From contig NZ_KK853997.1 in the NCBI RefSeq assembly GCF_000696185.1, positions 87,351 through 151,350 of the forward strand: a DNA stretch of 64,000 bases, read 5' to 3'. Positions 1 through 7,890 of the stretch are shown in pieces. Each line of letters starts with the position of its first letter. The first letter of the stretch is position 1. The position numbers and the translations under genes were made by a program. The stretch comes from Kitasatospora cheerisanensis KCTC 2395. Lineage in GTDB: Bacteria; Actinomycetota; Actinomycetes; Streptomycetales; Streptomycetaceae. Under the pieces are notes generated by a model. That model did not search any database, was not told the origin of the DNA, and saw nothing but the letters and a program-made list of their open reading frames with translations.

Positions 1-181
1 CCTGGCAGGACGACGCCGGCAGCGACCGCAGCACGGCCCGGCCGCTCCCCGACCTGCGGCCCGGGCATCCGGGGCCCGACGAGCCGCCGGAGTCCCCGCC
101 GCAGCCGGCCTCAGCGCTCGGCCTCCCGCCACGTCCGGCAGCCACCGACCAACCTACCGGCGGCCCCGACTTCCCCGGCGC
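1..181. other. Left edge, no supported gene
   Basis: This stretch is proline-rich in every forward reading. One frame stays open from base 3 to a stop at 246-248, inside the 3' end of the DUF1906 gene on the other strand. It could be the tail of a gene that begins outside the window. Nothing in it resembles a known domain, so no gene is called. Confidence 0.25.
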
Positions 182-1261
182 TCAGCCGACGACGGCGACC
201 GGCGCGTCCCAGGCGTTGCGGTCGACGGTGAGGCCGGCGCCGCCGTAGCTCTCCTTCTGGTTGACCTGGTACTGGTGCGCGCGGCGGTGGCCGGTCCAGA
301 GGCCGGCGGCGAACGGGAAGCTGCCGGTGGTGTCGGCGGCGCCGTCGTAGCGGGCGTACCAGAGCGCGTCGGGCAGGTCGGGGGTGTTCTGGGCGGCGGC
401 CTGGGCGATGCCGGCGGCGCTGGACGAGGCGAAGCCGTAGAACCCGGCCCAGTAGCCGGAGTTGTGCACGGCGCGGTTCCACGACCGGGTGTAGTCGAGG
501 ACGGCGTCGGCGCAGCCGGTGTCGGCGGTGTTGTAGGCCTCGACGTCGAGGTAGAGCGTGCTGCCGGGGCGCATGCCGAGCGCGCCGGCCTTGGCGACGG
601 CGTCGCTGCCGTCGGAGGTGCCGAGTGCGGTCGCGGTGTCGGCGGTGAGCTTCTCGGGGCTGTTGCCGGTCTGGCAGGGCGGCTGGGCGCCGACGTACAG
701 CGGGACGAGCTTCCAGCCGGCGGCGCTGACGGAGCCGACCCAGCCGGCGGTGAGCTGGGGTTGTGCGCAGCCGCGGTTCCTGCCGCCGATGTAGACGACG
801 GCAGCCCCGTAGGGGGAGGTGCCGTGCCAGGCGTTCATGGTGGCGAGCGAGGGGGCGGTACAGGTGTCGAAGGCGAATCCGGTGAAACTGACGGGCGCGG
901 TACCGGGCTTGGCAGCGGGCGCGGCCGGCACGCCCGTGCGGGTGGCGGCGGACGCGGACGCGCTGACGCTGGCACTCGCAGATCCGGAGGGCGACGCGGA
1001 GACCGACGGGGACGGAGACCCGGAGGCGGACGCGGACGCGGACGCGGACGGCACGGCGGACGCGCTCTCGCCGGGCCCGGCCGCAGCATCCACCCCGGGG
1101 CCGGCCGCGGGTTCGGCGGCGCGCGGCGCGGGGTGCTCGCCGGTGGTGGCGGCAAGGGCGGCGACGCCGCTCCCGATGACCAGTACCGCGGCGGCGGAGA
1201 GCAGGGCAGCGCGCCGGCCCCGGGAACGGCGGGACTGTGCGCGGGCGCGGCGGTGCGACAC
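182..1261 (-). CDS. Secreted DUF1906 (glycoside-hydrolase-like) protein
   Basis: This is a predicted secreted protein of 359 residues. The GTG at 1261 is chosen because GGAGAG lies 5 bases upstream; longer readings lack a ribosome site. An arginine-rich start is followed by a hydrophobic signal segment (about residues 17-37). A Ser/Ala/Pro linker of about 80 residues comes next, then a DUF1906 (Rv2525c-like) TIM-barrel domain to the C-terminus. The domain shows a GFAFDTC entry strand, VVYIGG, LVPLYVG and LYLDVEAY, where D and E are the usual acidic pair. Family members are GH25-like and thought to act on the cell wall; the substrate is not established. A LacI-type palindrome lies about 95 bases upstream. 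Confidence 0.85.
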   Translation of the reverse strand: MSHRRARAQSRRSRGRRAALLSAAAVLVIGSGVAALAATTGEHPAPRAAEPAAGPGVDAAAGPGESASAVPSASASASASGSPSPSVSASPSGSASASVSASASAATRTGVPAAPAAKPGTAPVSFTGFAFDTCTAPSLATMNAWHGTSPYGAAVVYIGGRNRGCAQPQLTAGWVGSVSAAGWKLVPLYVGAQPPCQTGNSPEKLTADTATALGTSDGSDAVAKAGALGMRPGSTLYLDVEAYNTADTGCADAVLDYTRSWNRAVHNSGYWAGFYGFASSSAAGIAQAAAQNTPDLPDALWYARYDGAADTTGSFPFAAGLWTGHRRAHQYQVNQKESYGGAGLTVDRNAWDAPVAVVG

Positions 1262-1356
1262 GGAGACTCTCCAGGGCGGTGCGGGTGCGGAACAGCGGGG
1301 CTCGGGCCGCAGCAGGCGACGATCACCGCAGGTGGCGCACACCCTAGCCGGTCGTT

Positions 1357-1370
1357 GGTAAACGCTTTCC
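1357..1370. promoter_or_regulatory. LacI-type operator candidate upstream of DUF1906 gene
   Basis: The 14-mer GGTAAACGCTTTCC is an imperfect palindrome centred on CG. It differs by one base from the three GGTAAGCGCTTTCC copies at 4988-5049. LacI/GalR-family regulators bind palindromes with this AANCGNTT centre. It lies 96 bases upstream of the DUF1906 start and 128 bases upstream of the divergent BlaI-type gene, so it could control either. Function is inferred from the shared sequence. Confidence 0.5.
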
Positions 1371-1497
1371 CTTCTCGCCCTGCGGGAGGCTCCGGGGGCC
1401 GCTTTCCCCTGCTATCGGGCCTGGCGGGGGCGGCCCCTAGGATGGAGGGGAACAGTTCGAGTCGAGCGCGGGGCGGCCGCGGCGGAGGGAGTCTCCG

Positions 1498-1947
1498 ATG
1501 GAGTTGGCGGGCCCCGAGCCGGACGGCGGCGATTCCGGTGACGGCGAGGAGGGCGGCCGTCGTCGGCGCGGGCAGGGCGAGCTGGCGACCGAGGTGCTGA
1601 CCGTGCTGCACGGTGCGCCGGGGCCGGTGACGGCGTCCTGGGTGCAGGAGCAGCTGGGCGGCGAGCTGGCGTACACGACGGTGATGACGATCCTGTCGCG
1701 GCTGCTGGCGAAGCAGGCGGTGGTGCGCAGCCGGGTGGGCCGGGCGTACGTGTGGTCGGCGGCGGCGGACGCGGCGGGTCTGACGGCCCGTCGGATGCGC
1801 CGGCTGCTGGACACCGAGCCGGACCGGGACGCGGTGCTGGCGAGTTTCGTGACGGCGTTGACGCCGGAGGACGAGCAGGTGCTGCGGTCGCTGCTGAACG
1901 CGGCGGACCCGCCGCAGGACGGCGCGGGCCGGGGCGGCGGGCGCTGA
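1498..1947 (+). CDS. BlaI/MecI-family transcriptional repressor
   Basis: This 149-residue protein has a winged-helix Penicillinase_R domain. The core runs from about residue 25 (LATEVLTVLHGAPGPVTASW) through the recognition helix (TTVMTILSRLLAKQAV) to a C-terminal dimerisation helix. The ATG at 1498 follows GGAGGGAG. It ends 3 bases before the M56 metalloprotease gene. This BlaI-BlaR1-like pairing is common in actinomycetes, where the protease is thought to relieve repression on cell-wall or redox stress. The inducing signal here is unknown. The N-terminus is acidic and glycine-rich for about 20 residues before the domain starts. Confidence 0.92.
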   Translation: MELAGPEPDGGDSGDGEEGGRRRRGQGELATEVLTVLHGAPGPVTASWVQEQLGGELAYTTVMTILSRLLAKQAVVRSRVGRAYVWSAAADAAGLTARRMRRLLDTEPDRDAVLASFVTALTPEDEQVLRSLLNAADPPQDGAGRGGGR

Positions 1948-1950
1948 CGC

Positions 1951-2883
1951 ATGGGATTCTTCGTCTTCCTCCCGCTGGTGCTGCCGTTGACGTCGTGGCC
2001 GATCGCGCGGCTGGCGGAGCACCATCTGTATCCGCGCAACGCGGTCCGGCTGCTGTCCTGGATCGGCGTGACGATGGCGGTGTGCAGCACGCTGGCGCTG
2101 GGCCTGCTGTTCGTGGTGGGCACTGCGCAGATCCCGGGCAACCCGCTGCCGGACAGCTGGTCGGATCCGGAGATCCGCACGGCGGTGCCGTTCCACGAGG
2201 AGGTGGGCACGGCCGCGGTGGTGGGTCTGGTGACGGTGCTGACGGCGTGTTCGCGCTCGCTCCGCCGCCACCTGCGGATCCGGGCGCGGGCGCAGCGGGC
2301 CCTGGCGCCGATGCCGTTGGACTCGGACCTGGTGGTGCTCCCGGACCCGGAGCCGTACGCGTACGCGGTGCCGGGCGTGCCGGGCCGGGTGGTGGTGTCG
2401 ACCGCGATGATGGACAGCCTGGACGCGGACGAGCAGCGCGCGCTGCTGGCGCACGAGCGTTCGCACCTGTTGAACCGTCACCACCGTTTCCTGCTGGCCG
2501 CGCAGTTGGCGAGTTGTGTGAACCCGTTCCTGCGTCCGTTGCAGAAGGCGGTCGGCTATGCGACGGAGCGCTGGGCGGACGAGGAGGCGGCGGGCTCGGT
2601 GGGTGACCGCCGTCTGACGGCGCGGGCGGTGGCCCGGGCGGCCCTGGTGACGCGCTCGGCCGGCCCGGTCCCGTCCTTCGCCTCCTTCGCCGCGCCGGGG
2701 CCGGTGCCGCGCCGGGTGACGGCGCTGCTGAGTCCGGCGCTCGGCGAGTCGTGGCCGCCGCCGGCGAGTCCGGCGGGTCTGGCGGCGATGGTCGCCGCGG
2801 TGGGGACGGCGGCGTCCGCGGTGTTCGCGCTGAACGCGGCGGTGGCGCTGCTGCTGCTGGTGAAGGCCGCCACCCCCTGGTAA
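1951..2883 (+). CDS. M56 family membrane metallopeptidase
   Basis: This is a 310-residue membrane protein. Transmembrane segments are visible near residues 2-20, 33-56, 85-102 and at the C-terminus (277-308). The zinc site HERSH sits in the sequence LLAHERSHLLNRHH (about residue 170), followed by the downstream acidic helix RWADEEAAG that supplies the third ligand in M56 peptidases. It lacks the penicillin-binding sensor domain of BlaR1. It is translated with the BlaI-type gene (3-base gap) and likely acts on that repressor. A strong hairpin follows the stop codon. Confidence 0.9.
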   Translation: MGFFVFLPLVLPLTSWPIARLAEHHLYPRNAVRLLSWIGVTMAVCSTLALGLLFVVGTAQIPGNPLPDSWSDPEIRTAVPFHEEVGTAAVVGLVTVLTACSRSLRRHLRIRARAQRALAPMPLDSDLVVLPDPEPYAYAVPGVPGRVVVSTAMMDSLDADEQRALLAHERSHLLNRHHRFLLAAQLASCVNPFLRPLQKAVGYATERWADEEAAGSVGDRRLTARAVARAALVTRSAGPVPSFASFAAPGPVPRRVTALLSPALGESWPPPASPAGLAAMVAAVGTAASAVFALNAAVALLLLVKAATPW

Positions 2884-2904
2884 CCGCTGCTCCTCTGATG
2901 CCCC

Positions 2905-2941
2905 GTCAGGCCCGTCCGGATCCGCTCCGGCCGGGCCTGAC
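2905..2941. terminator. Bidirectional hairpin terminator between convergent genes
   Basis: GTCAGGCCCG (2905-2914) pairs perfectly with CGGGCCTGAC (2932-2941), and CCGGA/TCCGG (2916-2920 with 2926-2930) closes an inner stem around TCCGC. It lies between the M56 gene and the convergent LCP gene. There is no T tract, as is usual in actinomycetes. Confidence 0.75.
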
Positions 2942-2970
2942 TGCTTGAGCACGGGCCTGACTGCTTGAGC
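2932..2970. repeat. Tandem 19-bp duplication, 20-bp period
   Basis: CGGGCCTGACTGCTTGAGC occurs at 2932-2950 and again at 2952-2970 with one base between. The first copy contributes the right arm of the terminator hairpin, so either copy can close that stem. Confidence 0.9.
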
Positions 2971-3001
2971 GGCACCGGGGTCTCGCCCGCGAAGGACCCG
3001 C

Positions 3002-4582
3002 TCAGTCCACGCAGGGCACTCCTCCGGCCTTGACCGGCGGGCCCTGCATCTGGAGCGTCACGGCGGGGCTCGGGTCGGCGGCGGGCGCTCCGGCGGCGGG
3101 GGGTGCGGTGTAGTCGGCGCCCAGGACGATCTGGACGTGCCCGGCCGCGACGGCGGTGGACGCGGCGGCGGTGGCGCCGTAGCGGGCGGCGAGCTGCTGG
3201 GCGGCGTCCTTGGCGCCGGCCCCGTACTTGACGGTGGTGGTCCTGGGGCGGGTGTCGGCGGTGGTGACCTTCCCGGCCCGGTAGCCGAGGGCGGCCAGCG
3301 CCTTGGACTCCTCCCCCGCCGCGCCGGTGACTGGCGAGCCGTTCTGCACGTCGACGGTGGTGTTGGCGGCGTCGACGGCCGGCCCGGGATCGGGTGTGCC
3401 GGTCGTTCCGGTGGTGGCGGCGGGCGCGGGCGCGGGGTCGGGGGCCTGGCCGAACAGCTGCTTGACGATGCGCCGCAGCTTGGCCGGGTCGACCTGGTTG
3501 ACCTCCTGCCCGCCGATGGTGGCGAACTTGTCGATCGGCAGGGTGTTGAACTCGACGTTCCCGCCGGTCAGGTTGGGCGCCTGCTGGGCGAAGTCGAGGA
3601 GCTTCCAGTCGTCGTCTATCACCACGTCCTTCTTGACCACGTCGAGCAGCGCCTGAAGTTTGCCGAGGTCGTCCAGCACGCCCTGCTGCTTGAGCTTGTA
3701 CTCGACCGAGGCGATGAACGCCTGCTGCCGGTGGGTGCGGTCCAGGTCGCCGTTGGTGAGGTTGTGCCGCTGGCGGACGAAGGACAGTGCCTGGGCGGCG
3801 TTCAACTGGCTCTCACCGGCCGGCAGTTGGAGCCCGGTGCCGCCGCCGGGCCGGACCACGTTGCCCTTGCTGTCGGTGACCCGAGAGACGATCGGATCGT
3901 TGACGGGCTTGTTCAGGCAGACGGTGATCGGCTCCAGCGCCTTGGCGATGTCGTAGAAGCCGAGCAGGTTGACCTCGGCGAAGTGGTCGATCGGGACGTC
4001 GAGCAGCTTCTGCACGGTCTGGATGGTGGCCGAGCGGCCGGCCTCCCGGCTCTGGTGCTCCAGATCCGCGCCCTTGACGCCCTTGGCGCGCAACTTCTGC
4101 TCGGCCGCGTCCTTGGCGTAGCCGTACGCCTCCTTGACCTTGTGCATCTTGCCGTCCGCGCCGTAGGTCTGCACCCAGTCGTCGCGCGGGACGGACACCG
4201 CCTGCACCTTCCCGCTGGGCGGGATGTGCAGCACGATCAGCGAGTTGGTGTTGTAGCCGCCGATCTCGCTGGATCCCGCGTGCAGTTCGTCCTGGACGAA
4301 CTCCTTCGGCAGGTCGTTGCCGTCCATGTCCTTGCGGCTGTCCAGGCCGATCAGCAGGATGTTGATCGACTTGTCGAGGTGCTTGGGCGCGTTCTTCTTG
4401 GCCTCGTCCAGGGCGTGCGAACGGGTCACGCCGTTCAGGTCGTTGACGGTGTACCAGGCGAAGCCGCCGGCCGCGAGCACCGTCAGCGAGACGCCGAGGG
4501 CGGCCGTCCGGCCGGCCACCACCAGCGGGGCGGTGCGGGGCCGGCCTCCGCCGGGCCGCCGGGTGCTGCGCTGCTCAGCCAT
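3002..4582 (-). CDS. LCP family glycopolymer transferase with LytR_C domain
   Basis: This protein of 526 residues has a basic cytoplasmic tail and one membrane anchor (about 26-46). An extracellular LytR-CpsA-Psr domain runs from about 72 to 300. It contains ILLIGLDSR, the VSVPRDDWV strand-arginine region and the SFVRQRHNL arginine motif that binds the polyprenyl pyrophosphate. A Pro/Ala linker leads to a C-terminal LytR_C domain (about 405-500). LCP enzymes attach wall glycopolymers to peptidoglycan. The start overlaps the stop of the DUF6542 gene by 8 bases, so the two are co-translated. Confidence 0.93.
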   Translation of the reverse strand: MAEQRSTRRPGGGRPRTAPLVVAGRTAALGVSLTVLAAGGFAWYTVNDLNGVTRSHALDEAKKNAPKHLDKSINILLIGLDSRKDMDGNDLPKEFVQDELHAGSSEIGGYNTNSLIVLHIPPSGKVQAVSVPRDDWVQTYGADGKMHKVKEAYGYAKDAAEQKLRAKGVKGADLEHQSREAGRSATIQTVQKLLDVPIDHFAEVNLLGFYDIAKALEPITVCLNKPVNDPIVSRVTDSKGNVVRPGGGTGLQLPAGESQLNAAQALSFVRQRHNLTNGDLDRTHRQQAFIASVEYKLKQQGVLDDLGKLQALLDVVKKDVVIDDDWKLLDFAQQAPNLTGGNVEFNTLPIDKFATIGGQEVNQVDPAKLRRIVKQLFGQAPDPAPAPAATTGTTGTPDPGPAVDAANTTVDVQNGSPVTGAAGEESKALAALGYRAGKVTTADTRPRTTTVKYGAGAKDAAQQLAARYGATAAASTAVAAGHVQIVLGADYTAPPAAGAPAADPSPAVTLQMQGPPVKAGGVPCVD

Positions 4583-4937
4583 GCTGGGACCTCCGGGCGC
4601 GGTGGTTGCGGAAGGCGACGGCCAGCAGCACCGCGCCGACGGCGGCGACCATTGGCCAGAACTGGGCGGCGATCAACTGGAGCCCCTGGGTGGCGAGTCC
4701 GGCTCCCTGGTAGCTGTCGCCGTGCGCCAGGTAGTCGACCACGCAGGCGACCGTGAAGGTGACCACGGGTGCTCCGGTGACGATCCACCACCAGCCGCGC
4801 CGGGTGGCGACCAGCGCGGCCATCGCCGCGCCGAGCACCGCGCAGGTCGGGTACAGCCAGCCGAGCCCGCCGCCGAAGAGTTCGTCCGCCAGCGCCCCGA
4901 ACACGGGCAGCCCGAGCGCGGGCAGCACGGCGGGCAT
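4575..4937 (-). CDS. DUF6542 membrane protein, first gene of the LCP operon
   Basis: This is a short membrane protein of about 120 residues with four hydrophobic segments (LPALGLPVFGALADELF, CAVLGAAMAALVATRR, VVTFTVACVVDYLA and the last helix before the basic tail). It matches the DUF6542 pattern known from Streptomyces genomes. The ATG at 4937 has AGGGG 9 bases upstream. A longer reading from 5189 (GAGGGG upstream) is also open. That extension would translate three operator-like repeats into ESAYR units using GAA and GCT codons that are rare here, so the short form is preferred. It overlaps the LCP gene by 8 bases. Confidence 0.65.
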   Translation of the reverse strand: MPAVLPALGLPVFGALADELFGGGLGWLYPTCAVLGAAMAALVATRRGWWWIVTGAPVVTFTVACVVDYLAHGDSYQGAGLATQGLQLIAAQFWPMVAAVGAVLLAVAFRNHRARRSQHG

Positions 4938-4987
4938 CCGGTTCGACCCCTCGGCAGCAGCCCTCCGCCGGACGCCCGCGGGGGCGC

Positions 4988-5049
4988 GGTAAGCGCTTTC
5001 CCCGCGCTTCCGGTAAGCGCTTTCCCTCCGCTCCCGGTAAGCGCTTTCC
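4988..5049. promoter_or_regulatory. Three tandem LacI-type operators
   Basis: GGTAAGCGCTTTCC occurs three times at 4988-5001, 5012-5025 and 5036-5049, an exact 24-bp period. Each has a perfect AAGCGCTT core. The array is 51-112 bases upstream of the preferred DUF6542 start and faces the divergent transglycosylase gene. Spacing of 24 bp is a little over two helical turns. A one-mismatch copy stands before the DUF1906 gene. LacI/GalR-type binding is an inference; no regulator gene of that family lies in the window. Confidence 0.6.
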
Positions 5050-5274
5050 GACTGCCGTCGGGCGCGCTGCGCAGGAACGGGACGGCCATGGGGATCACGG
5101 CGCGGCGTCGGCCTCGACGCCTGCCGCCCGTGCTCCTCGCGCCGCAACGGCGTCTCGCCGCGCGCGTCCGCCGGCCTTCGTCCCGCCATCGTCACCCCTC
5201 GTCCACTGCCGCGTCACCGGTCCGATCTTTCCCCGGCATCGGTCTCACAGACGCACGGCGGGCGGCGGCCGGTT

Positions 5275-5321
5275 CCTCTACACCTCTGTAGAGGTTCGAG
5301 CGAAGCATACAAATTCGCTCC
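5275..5321. promoter_or_regulatory. Two adjacent inverted repeats in divergent promoter region
   Basis: CCTCTAC/GTAGAGG (5275-5281 and 5288-5294) is followed by GAGCGAA/TTCGCTC separated by the AT-rich GCATACAAA. This is the most AT-rich spot between the DUF6542 operon and the transglycosylase. A promoter with overlapping regulator sites is plausible, but the start points are not known. Confidence 0.4.
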
Positions 5322-5475
5322 GGGTACGTAAGCTCACCTCCAGGTCGCCGCGGCGGGTCAGCCGCCCGCAGCGGGCGACACCTGGCAGAACGCGGCAGGC
5401 CGCCGGCAGGACACGGCCGCCGCTCGGGGACGGATCGAGGGCCGGCAGCGGGCCCGGACGGAAGGAGGCCCGGCG

Positions 5476-6152
5476 GTGGCGGAACGCGGCGGGAAGTGGC
5501 CGTGGGCGGTGCTGGCACTGGCGGTCCTCGGCATCTGGCTGTACGAGCGCGGCGACGACTCCGCGACCCCGTCCGCCGGCGCCCCGCCGTCCGCCTCCGC
5601 GGGCGCCTCGGGCCCGGCCGCCTCCTCGCCGGCCCCGACTCCTCCGCCACGCCGCGCAGTTCGACCGACTACTCGCCGCCGCGGTTCGCTCCCGAGGTGC
5701 GCAAGTACGCCGCCGAGGCGGGCGTCGACCCGCAGTTGCTGATGGCGATCCTGTTCAACGAGTCGTACAAGCCGCACGGCCCGGACGTCGAGCGGGCGTG
5801 GCAGAAGATGAAGCCGGAGGCCTCGTTCGGCGTGGCGAACATGCACCGCGCCGCGTACGAGGAGTGCCGCCGGGGCCGCCCGTTCGCCGACCGACCGTGG
5901 GAGGACCTGCCGGACGATCCCGCCCTCGCGGTCCGGGCCGCCGCCTGGCACCTGCACGACCTGGGGGCGCAACTGCCCGCCAAGTGGTCCGGGTCGTACA
6001 ACAAGAACGAACTGATGGCCCTCGGCTACAACACCGGCGCCGGCAACATGCTCGCCTTCGCCCGCGGCGCGAACCCGGGCCCCGAGGCCCGCTCCTACCT
6101 GGACCGCCTGCACGACAACTGGACGAAGTCCGCGGACGCCCTCAAGTCCTGA
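5476..6152 (+). pseudogene. Membrane-anchored lytic transglycosylase, frameshifted as read
   Basis: GAAGGAGG precedes GTG 5476. The N-terminal part encodes WPWAVLALAVLGIWLYERG, a membrane anchor, and an Ala/Ser/Pro linker. The catalytic part (from about 5650) is in another frame: APEVRKYAAEAGVDPQLLMAI, then the catalytic-type FNESYKP, then GYNTGAGNMLAF typical of SLT domains. Restoring one base near the CCCC at 5633-5636 joins the frames. The intact protein would be about 225 residues. It probably cleaves peptidoglycan outside the membrane. It is divergent from the DUF6542-LCP operon and shares its operator region. The break is more likely a base-call error than decay. Confidence 0.75.
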
Positions 6153-6159
6153 CCCGGCG

Positions 6160-6402
6160 TCACCCGCCCACCGCGAGGCCCCCGGCGTCTGGACGTCCTC
6201 GCCTCGCCGAACTGCTCCCCGACCGGGCCCACCGGTCCGCCAGCGGGAAGCCGGGCAGGTCGTCCTCGACCGTGGTGCGGCCGGCGAGCCGGTCCGGAAC
6301 GCGGACGAAGCCCTCGGCCCAGGAGTCCTGGCGGAGGCCGTACGCTCCGGCCCGGAAGAAGCCCCGGCTCGTCGGCGAATTCCGGCAGGAGGCGCGGCGC
6401 AC
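6160..6402 (-). CDS. Small hypothetical ORF or gene fragment
   Basis: This is an open stretch of up to 80 residues with a protein-like middle (YGLRQDSWAEGFVRVPDRLA, then TTVEDDLPGFPLADRW) and normal third-position G/C bias. The GTG at 6402 has only a weak GGGGG upstream. It could be a small gene or the tail of a truncated or frame-broken one. I recognise no family. Confidence 0.3.
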   Translation of the reverse strand: MRRASCRNSPTSRGFFRAGAYGLRQDSWAEGFVRVPDRLAGRTTVEDDLPGFPLADRWARSGSSSARRGRPDAGGLAVGG

Positions 6403-6451
6403 CGGGCCCCCGAGGATCGCCCGAGGCCCTGCCGCTCCTGTCGGGGCCGGG

Positions 6452-6562
6452 CTACGCGCAGCTACCGCCGCACTGGCACGAGCCGCCGGACTGGCAGCCG
6501 CACGAACAGCCGGGCCCGCACTGGCAATCGCTGGAAGCGGTGCCCTCGGTGGTCTCCTGCAT
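6452..6562 (-). CDS. Metallothionein-like cysteine-rich small protein
   Basis: This peptide has 36 residues. Eight cysteines (residues 13, 15, 19, 21, 23, 29, 31, 35) lie in CxC and CxxxC spacing in a Gly/Ser/Gln background. A 12-residue polar N-terminus without cysteine precedes them. The ATG at 6562 has GGGAG 5 bases upstream. The pattern resembles metal-thiolate cluster proteins of the metallothionein type, which bind Cu, Zn or Cd in the cytoplasm; that role is an inference. It lies 125 bases downstream of the kinase-fold gene on the same strand. A peptide-natural-product precursor is possible but less likely, because no maturase is adjacent and the leader is very short. Confidence 0.7.
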   Translation of the reverse strand: MQETTEGTASSDCQCGPGCSCGCQSGGSCQCGGSCA

Positions 6563-6687
6563 GACGACTCCCTGGTGCTCTCGGTCCTTCCGCCCTGCGG
6601 ACGGGCGGCCGCAGGGAGGAACGACGCACCGCCCCCGCGGACACGCGGATCCGGGAATCCCGGGCAGGCGCGCTTGCCGACCCGTCG

Positions 6688-7749
6688 TCAGCCGCGGGCC
6701 GCGTGGTCGAGTTCGGCCCGCGGATAGGGCGTCAGTTTGCTCTCGGTCAGCAGGCGGTGGTGGAAGTCGTCGAGGACCAGGGCGGCCGGGGTGTGGCGGT
6801 CGAGCAGGGCGGCAGCGGGTTCGGGGACGGTGGCGGGACGGTGGCCGTCGCGCCACCGGCGGAGGAATTCGGTCGGTTCGGTGTCGCCGCGGTAGCGGTC
6901 CAGCAGGTGGTGCTTGAGGAGGTGGCTCGGGGTGTAGTGCCGGTCGTAGCCGCGGTGGTCGGCGTGGAAGCGGCGTTCGGCGGGGCTGAGGTCGAAGCGG
7001 GTGCTGAGGGCGAGTCCGAAGTCGGCGAGGGCGATCAGGCGGCCGTCGGTGAGGACGTTGCCGAAGTGGGCGTCGAAGTGCAGGAAGCCGTGGGCGTCCA
7101 GGAAGCGGGTGCCGCGGTCGAGTTCGCGGGCCGCCCAGGCGTGCGGGGCGCCGGTGCGGTCGGGGTGGTGGGCCAGCCAGTCGGCGAGGGTGTGCGGCAG
7201 GTGTTCGAGGAACAGCACCAGGCTGTGCGAGGCTCCGGCGAGTGCCTCGAGTCGTCGGCGCACCGCCGGGTGCCCGTCCCAGTGGGCGACGGCGCCGTCG
7301 ATGCCGCCGAACAGGTCCATGAAGCCGGCGGGCGGGGTGTCGGGCAGGACGCGCCAGTGGTACATCAGCGGGAAGCCGTCGTGCGAGCGGTCGAGCACCC
7401 AGTGGGTGGTGAGGGTGTGGGCGGCGAGCTCGCGCCAGGCGCCGAAGCCGGCGGAGCCGATGCCGTACTGGTAGAACCCGGGCAGCTCGAACAGGTTGGC
7501 GGTGCTGCGGGCGTTCCCGGCCTCGAGTTCGAGGTCGGTGAGCGGCACCCGCTTGACGAACACCCGGATCCCGTCGATCTCCAGCGCGCCGGCCCGCCCG
7601 CCGACCCCGGCCGGCGCGACCCCGGCCGCAGGCTCGGTCCCGGCGTCCACCAGTTCCGCGAGCCGCCGGTCCGGGAGCAGCGCGAGCGCCGAGGCGGCCG
7701 TCCCGTAGGCCTTGATCCGCGCGCCGGTCGGATCCTCGGATTGACGCAT
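6688..7749 (-). CDS. Kinase-fold (APH/protein-kinase-like) protein
   Basis: This protein of 353 residues has a kinase-like fold. IRVFVKRVPL supplies the ATP-binding lysine, HFDAHFGNVL the catalytic loop (HxDxxxxN), and IALADFGLAL the metal-binding DFG. The glycine-rich loop is weak. GGGGG stands 6 bases before ATG 7749. Relatives phosphorylate proteins or small molecules; the substrate cannot be told. The downstream neighbour is the cysteine-rich peptide gene. The divergent upstream neighbour is a MarR regulator 141 bases away. Confidence 0.8.
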   Translation of the reverse strand: MRQSEDPTGARIKAYGTAASALALLPDRRLAELVDAGTEPAAGVAPAGVGGRAGALEIDGIRVFVKRVPLTDLELEAGNARSTANLFELPGFYQYGIGSAGFGAWRELAAHTLTTHWVLDRSHDGFPLMYHWRVLPDTPPAGFMDLFGGIDGAVAHWDGHPAVRRRLEALAGASHSLVLFLEHLPHTLADWLAHHPDRTGAPHAWAARELDRGTRFLDAHGFLHFDAHFGNVLTDGRLIALADFGLALSTRFDLSPAERRFHADHRGYDRHYTPSHLLKHHLLDRYRGDTEPTEFLRRWRDGHRPATVPEPAAALLDRHTPAALVLDDFHHRLLTESKLTPYPRAELDHAARG

Positions 7750-7890
7750 CGACAGCCCCCTTGTCCGGCATCTCCGTTCGGCCGACCCTACCCTCGGCAG
7801 ACGGACGGCCGGGCACCCCGCCGCCCGCCCGAACCGCGACGGCCCGGGCGGGCGGGCAGACAGGCGGACAGGCGGCGGTACGAACGGCGG

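Noticed and set aside
835..2952. Very long minus-strand frame of about 700 codons, and many others of 400-1100 codons opposite known genes
   Set aside because: Stop codons are rare in this GC-rich DNA, so antisense frames stay open. These are arginine- and proline-rich, cover true genes on the other strand and lack ribosome sites.
4988..5049. ESAYR triple repeat as a protein repeat domain
   Set aside because: The DNA repeat is exact and palindromic, uses rare codons and lies upstream of a start with a better ribosome site; operators explain it better.
6452..6562. Cysteine-rich peptide as a lanthipeptide or other RiPP precursor
   Set aside because: There is no cyclase, radical-SAM or protease gene beside it, and the N-terminal part is too short for a usual leader. 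Metallothionein-like fits better, though not proven.
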